Shown one piece after another: positions 7,116 to 9,329 of a stretch of 9,329 bases of DNA; within the stretch, counting starts at the first letter, position 1, and each line of letters starts with the position of its first letter. The translations under genes were made by a program, and so were the position numbers. The notes under the pieces are model-generated. The model did no database searches and was not told where the DNA came from. It saw only the letters and a program-made list of their open reading frames with translations. Location: assembly GCA_965655465.1 (NCBI GenBank), contig CBFHGY010000085.1, forward strand, positions 1-9,329, written 5' to 3'. Source of the DNA: VMCP01 sp965655465. GTDB taxonomy: Bacteria; Bacteroidota; Bacteroidia; NS11-12g; UBA955.

Positions 7116-8205
7116 AATCGTGAAAAATCATTTCTCCCAAACCTTTGAGTCCAGTATAGAAGGCTTTACCCTGATTGGCTTCGGTAAAAGTATCTACAAA
7201 TTGTTGCAAATAGGGGTCGCGAGCAATCATAAAGGTGGTAATGGGTATATGTAATTTACGGGCTTGAGCCGCTTGCGTATAACACTGTTCGGTAATATAT
7301 GGATCGAGTCCGTTGCTGTTCATATAGTACCTGCCATCCCTCTCGCGTACGCAACTTGGCTTGCCATCAGTTATCATGAAAATTTGCTTATTGGAATTCT
7401 TTTTTCTTCGAAGCATGTCCATCGCTAATTGAAGGCCGGCCACGGTATTGGTGTGGTATGGACCAACTTTTAAATAGGGCAAATCTTGAATACTTATGCG
7501 CCAGGCATCATTGCCGAACACTAAAATATCTAGGGTGTCCTTTGGGTATCGGGTAGTAATGAGCTCGGCAAGGGCCATTGCGACTTTCTTTGCGGGCGTA
7601 ATACGGTCTTCTCCATATAATATCATAGAGTGACTGATATCGATCATCAGGACCGTGCTCATTTGGGCGTTGAATTTCGAATCTTCAACGACTAAATCGT
7701 CTTCGTCGAGCTCGAAATCGCCTATTCCATGGCGTATTTGGGCATTTTTAAGACTTTCTGTAAGGGAGATTTTTTCTAAGCCATCCCCAAATTGATAAGA
7801 ACGAAATTCACCCGTTAGTTCATCACTAGGACCTGATGCCTTGCTTTTGTGATTTCCAGAGGCGCTTTTGCGAATATTGCCAAAAATTTGATCTAAAGCG
7901 GTTTGACGGATGGCCCTTTCGGTTTTTGCGGTGATACCCAAACTTCCTGTACCATCGGAGTCAATTTCTTCCCGGATATATCCTTTTTCTTTGAGTTCGG
8001 CGATAAAATCATCTATAGTGTAATTTTCATCGGTCAGTTGGTATTCCTTGTCCAATTCTCTGAGCCACGCAATTGCTTCGTCGAAATCTCCGGAAGTATG
8101 AGTAATCAATTCTTTAAAGATATCGAATAAGGCATCGAAAGGAGCGATAGCTTTGGCTTCAAATTCTTTAAAGAAAAAGCCTTTACCATTTAAGGATGAT
8201 ATCAT
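7084..8205 (-). CDS. VWA (MIDAS) domain protein, partner of the AAA+ ATPase (ChlD-like)
   Basis: The protein has 373 residues. The N-terminal 180 are mostly helical and charged, with a Gly/Ser/Lys-rich linker near 111-130 and an acidic stretch at 163-176. A von Willebrand factor A domain follows from about 183 to 360. All parts of the metal-ion-dependent adhesion site are visible: D-x-S-x-S at D189, S191 and S193 (MIDISHSM), a threonine in HTNTVAGL (T252 or T254), and the aspartate of ITDGKP (D280). There is no signal peptide or membrane segment, so it is cytoplasmic. In magnesium chelatase, RavA-ViaA and other MoxR systems, a VWA protein docks on the AAA+ ring and presents a metal or protein substrate. 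The adjacent ATPase gene overlaps its end, which points to the same partnership here; the substrate is unknown. It is the first gene of the pair, starting at the ATG 8205-8203. I see no consensus promoter in front of it. Confidence 0.9.
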   Translation of the reverse strand: MISSLNGKGFFFKEFEAKAIAPFDALFDIFKELITHTSGDFDEAIAWLRELDKEYQLTDENYTIDDFIAELKEKGYIREEIDSDGTGSLGITAKTERAIRQTALDQIFGNIRKSASGNHKSKASGPSDELTGEFRSYQFGDGLEKISLTESLKNAQIRHGIGDFELDEDDLVVEDSKFNAQMSTVLMIDISHSMILYGEDRITPAKKVAMALAELITTRYPKDTLDILVFGNDAWRISIQDLPYLKVGPYHTNTVAGLQLAMDMLRRKKNSNKQIFMITDGKPSCVRERDGRYYMNSNGLDPYITEQCYTQAAQARKLHIPITTFMIARDPYLQQFVDTFTEANQGKAFYTGLKGLGEMIFHDYANNRKKRLK

Positions 8206-8301
8206 GCTATAGTAACGGATTTATTGCTTGAATTGTTCATTGTTGCGGAATTAATTTGAGTTAAATCGTATGAATTTTCGTAAACAAATAAAAGGTGATA
8301 A

Positions 8302-8318
8302 AGCGTGGGTTTCACGCT
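8302..8318. repeat. Perfect palindrome AGCGTG-N5-CACGCT in the divergent intergenic region
   Basis: Six-base inverted arms (8302-8307 and 8313-8318) surround GGTTT. The site lies between the start codons of the VWA gene and the HMG-CoA synthase gene, about 100 bases from the former and 70 from the latter. There is no T-run in the plus direction, and a terminator is not expected between divergent genes, so a protein-binding site or an mRNA leader hairpin is more plausible. Function unknown. Confidence 0.45.
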
Positions 8319-8340
8319 GGTGGCTTAAAAAATAAACTTA

Positions 8341-8355
8341 GTGTCGCTTTGACAC
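8341..8355. promoter_or_regulatory. Palindrome GTGTC-N5-GACAC overlapping the candidate -33 box of the HMG-CoA synthase gene
   Basis: Five-base inverted arms at 8341-8345 and 8351-8355 surround GCTTT. The last part of the spacer and the first base of the right arm make up TTTG (8348-8351), the presumed -33 element. A factor bound here would compete with RNA polymerase. Five-base arms occur by chance fairly often in this length of DNA, so this is only a candidate. Confidence 0.35.
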
Positions 8356-8377
8356 AAACTTTTTTATTCCTAACTTG
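8348..8377 (+). promoter_or_regulatory. Candidate Bacteroidota-type promoter of the HMG-CoA synthase gene
   Basis: TTTG at 8348-8351 is followed after exactly 19 bases by TAACTTG at 8371-8377, one T short of the TAnnTTTG consensus. Transcription would start at about 8384, only a few bases before the ATG at 8388. That implies a very short leader and weakens the call. Confidence 0.35.
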
Positions 8378-8387
8378 TTCCTTGAAT

Positions 8388-9329
8388 ATGAAAAATGTGT
8401 CTGTTGGTATCCAAGACTTTGGTCTGTATCTCCCGAAAAAATTTCTACCCATCGAGGCTCTTTCAAAGTTAAGGAATATCGAATACGCAAAATTAAACCA
8501 AGGTTTAGGTTTGAAGGAAATGTCGGTTTGTGAACCCCACGAACAAGTGGCATATATGGCAGCCGCTGCTATTATTGACTTGGTTGAGCATGTTATCGAT
8601 AGCCAACAATATCCAGATGCGGCTGCTTTTTTTAATGACCTTGATCGCTTGTATCTAGGAACCGAGAGCGCGGTTGATGCCGCCAAGCCGAGTATCACAT
8701 ACGCTTTGGAATTTTTAGAGGCAAAATATCCGGGTCAATTCAAACATATCGATATGTTAGATATGACATTTGCGTGTATCGGAGGCGTGGATGCGATGCA
8801 ACAATGTATCGACTATGTGCGGTTACGTCCACGTCGTCGATGTGTCGTAATTAGTGCAGATTCTGCGGTGTATGATGTCCAAACTGGTGGAGAATACACG
8901 CAGGGCGCCGGTGCTATTGCTGTTTTAATTGCTGCCAATCCCGAATTGGTATCCTTTGAAGGGGAAACTGGGGTAGCGGTACATCATGATTTTGACTTTT
9001 ATAAGCCCAAACGGTATTTTTCAAAAGTGGATATTGCTGTAGAGCTCCTTTCGAAATTAGGAATTGAGGTTCCAAATGGAAAGGAATTGAACAAGGTTTT
9101 AGAAACCACTCAAATACCAGTTACAGGATCTCTAGAAGGTTGGCCTTCTCATTTTTGGGAAATTCCCGGTAATCAAATTCCTGTTTCTCGCAACGAGCCC
9201 GTTTACGATGGACAATTCTCAAATTCCTGTTTCGAAAAACGGGTAGCCGATGCCAGTGCGAATTTTCTTCAAAAAGAGGGATTGAACAATTTGATCTCAT
9301 TTGAGCAATGGGTGTTTCATTTACCTTAT
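8388..9329 (+). CDS. mvaS: Hydroxymethylglutaryl-CoA synthase, partial (C-terminus beyond right edge)
   Basis: I translated this from the ATG at 8388; 314 codons are open to the right edge. The thiolase-fold HMG-CoA synthase signature is clear: GIQDFGLYLP at residues 7-16, YLGTESAVDAAKP near 89-101, DMTFACIGGVDAM at 126-138, ISADSAVYD followed by GEYTQGAGAIAVLIAANPEL, the FDFYKPKR motif, YDGQFS, and VFHLPY at the window's end. The three catalytic residues of the family fall at E93, C130 (acyl-enzyme cysteine) and H311, all intact. The enzyme condenses acetyl-CoA with acetoacetyl-CoA to HMG-CoA, the first committed step of the mevalonate route to isoprenoids, in the cytosol. The cysteine loop (FACIGG) differs from the EACYAA loop of Gram-positive MvaS; I believe this is the Bacteroidota form. 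Roughly 75-150 residues are missing at the C-terminus. The start is supported by the alignment of the N-terminal strand with family members. The gene diverges from the VWA/AAA+ operon, and no other mevalonate gene is visible. Confidence 0.92.
   Translation, partial: MKNVSVGIQDFGLYLPKKFLPIEALSKLRNIEYAKLNQGLGLKEMSVCEPHEQVAYMAAAAIIDLVEHVIDSQQYPDAAAFFNDLDRLYLGTESAVDAAKPSITYALEFLEAKYPGQFKHIDMLDMTFACIGGVDAMQQCIDYVRLRPRRRCVVISADSAVYDVQTGGEYTQGAGAIAVLIAANPELVSFEGETGVAVHHDFDFYKPKRYFSKVDIAVELLSKLGIEVPNGKELNKVLETTQIPVTGSLEGWPSHFWEIPGNQIPVSRNEPVYDGQFSNSCFEKRVADASANFLQKEGLNNLISFEQWVFHLPY

Noticed and set aside
5594..7254. Plus-strand frames opposite the AAA+ ATPase gene and the end of the VWA gene
   Set aside because: The minus strand carries unambiguous AAA+ and VWA motifs; the antisense translations lack any domain features.
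5652..8205. True magnesium chelatase (ChlI/ChlD) for chlorophyll or cobalt chelatase for cobalamin
   Set aside because: No porphyrin or cobalamin genes are nearby, there is no large H subunit, and the motifs fit the wider MoxR/VWA group equally well.
8312..8698. Minus-strand frame of 128 codons opposite the start of the HMG-CoA synthase gene
   Set aside because: The plus strand encodes conserved HMG-CoA synthase motifs here; the antisense frame would also cover the intergenic promoter region.

Overview
The window looks like chromosomal DNA of a Bacteroidota bacterium, probably a marine or freshwater flavobacterium-like lineage. Four things support this. The DNA is AT-rich. The large surface protein ends in a type IX secretion (Por) sorting domain, which is confined to this phylum. 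The HMG-CoA synthase has the form found in mevalonate-pathway Bacteroidota. Shine-Dalgarno sequences are largely absent, and two candidate promoters have the Bacteroidota layout (TTTG or TTG, about 20 bases, then TAnnTTTG). I assign no genus.

Layout from left to right. Bases 1-848 (minus strand) hold a three-gene operon that I read as a split HipA toxin-antitoxin module of the HipBST type: a small Xre repressor (hipB-like), a stand-alone HipA N-terminal subdomain (hipS-like), and the start of a HipA kinase (hipT-like), which runs off the left edge. Between this operon and the next gene (849-1135) lie a near-consensus hip promoter and two matching inverted repeats with the AGTGC-N8-GC(A/T)CT layout, one on each side of the promoter. 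Bases 1136-5587 (plus strand) encode one 1483-residue secreted modular protein: signal peptide, long parallel beta-helix, CARDB-like domain, a run of PKD/Ig-like modules with regularly spaced cysteine pairs, and a T9SS type A tail.

Bases 5652-8205 (minus strand) hold a two-gene operon: a von Willebrand factor A (MIDAS) protein followed by a MoxR/ChlI-like AAA+ ATPase, overlapping or almost touching. Such AAA+/VWA pairs act together as ATP-driven remodelling or metal-insertion machines. Diverging from this operon, 8388 to the right edge (plus strand) holds most of an HMG-CoA synthase, the enzyme that commits carbon to the mevalonate route to isoprenoids. The 182-base divergent intergenic region contains two short perfect palindromes, one of which overlaps the candidate -33 box of the HMG-CoA synthase promoter.

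The four blocks do not look functionally linked. The least routine items are the tripartite Hip module with its bracketing operator-like repeats, and the AAA+ ATPase with its altered Walker A and Walker B motifs. I found no CRISPR array, tRNA, rRNA or insertion sequence.
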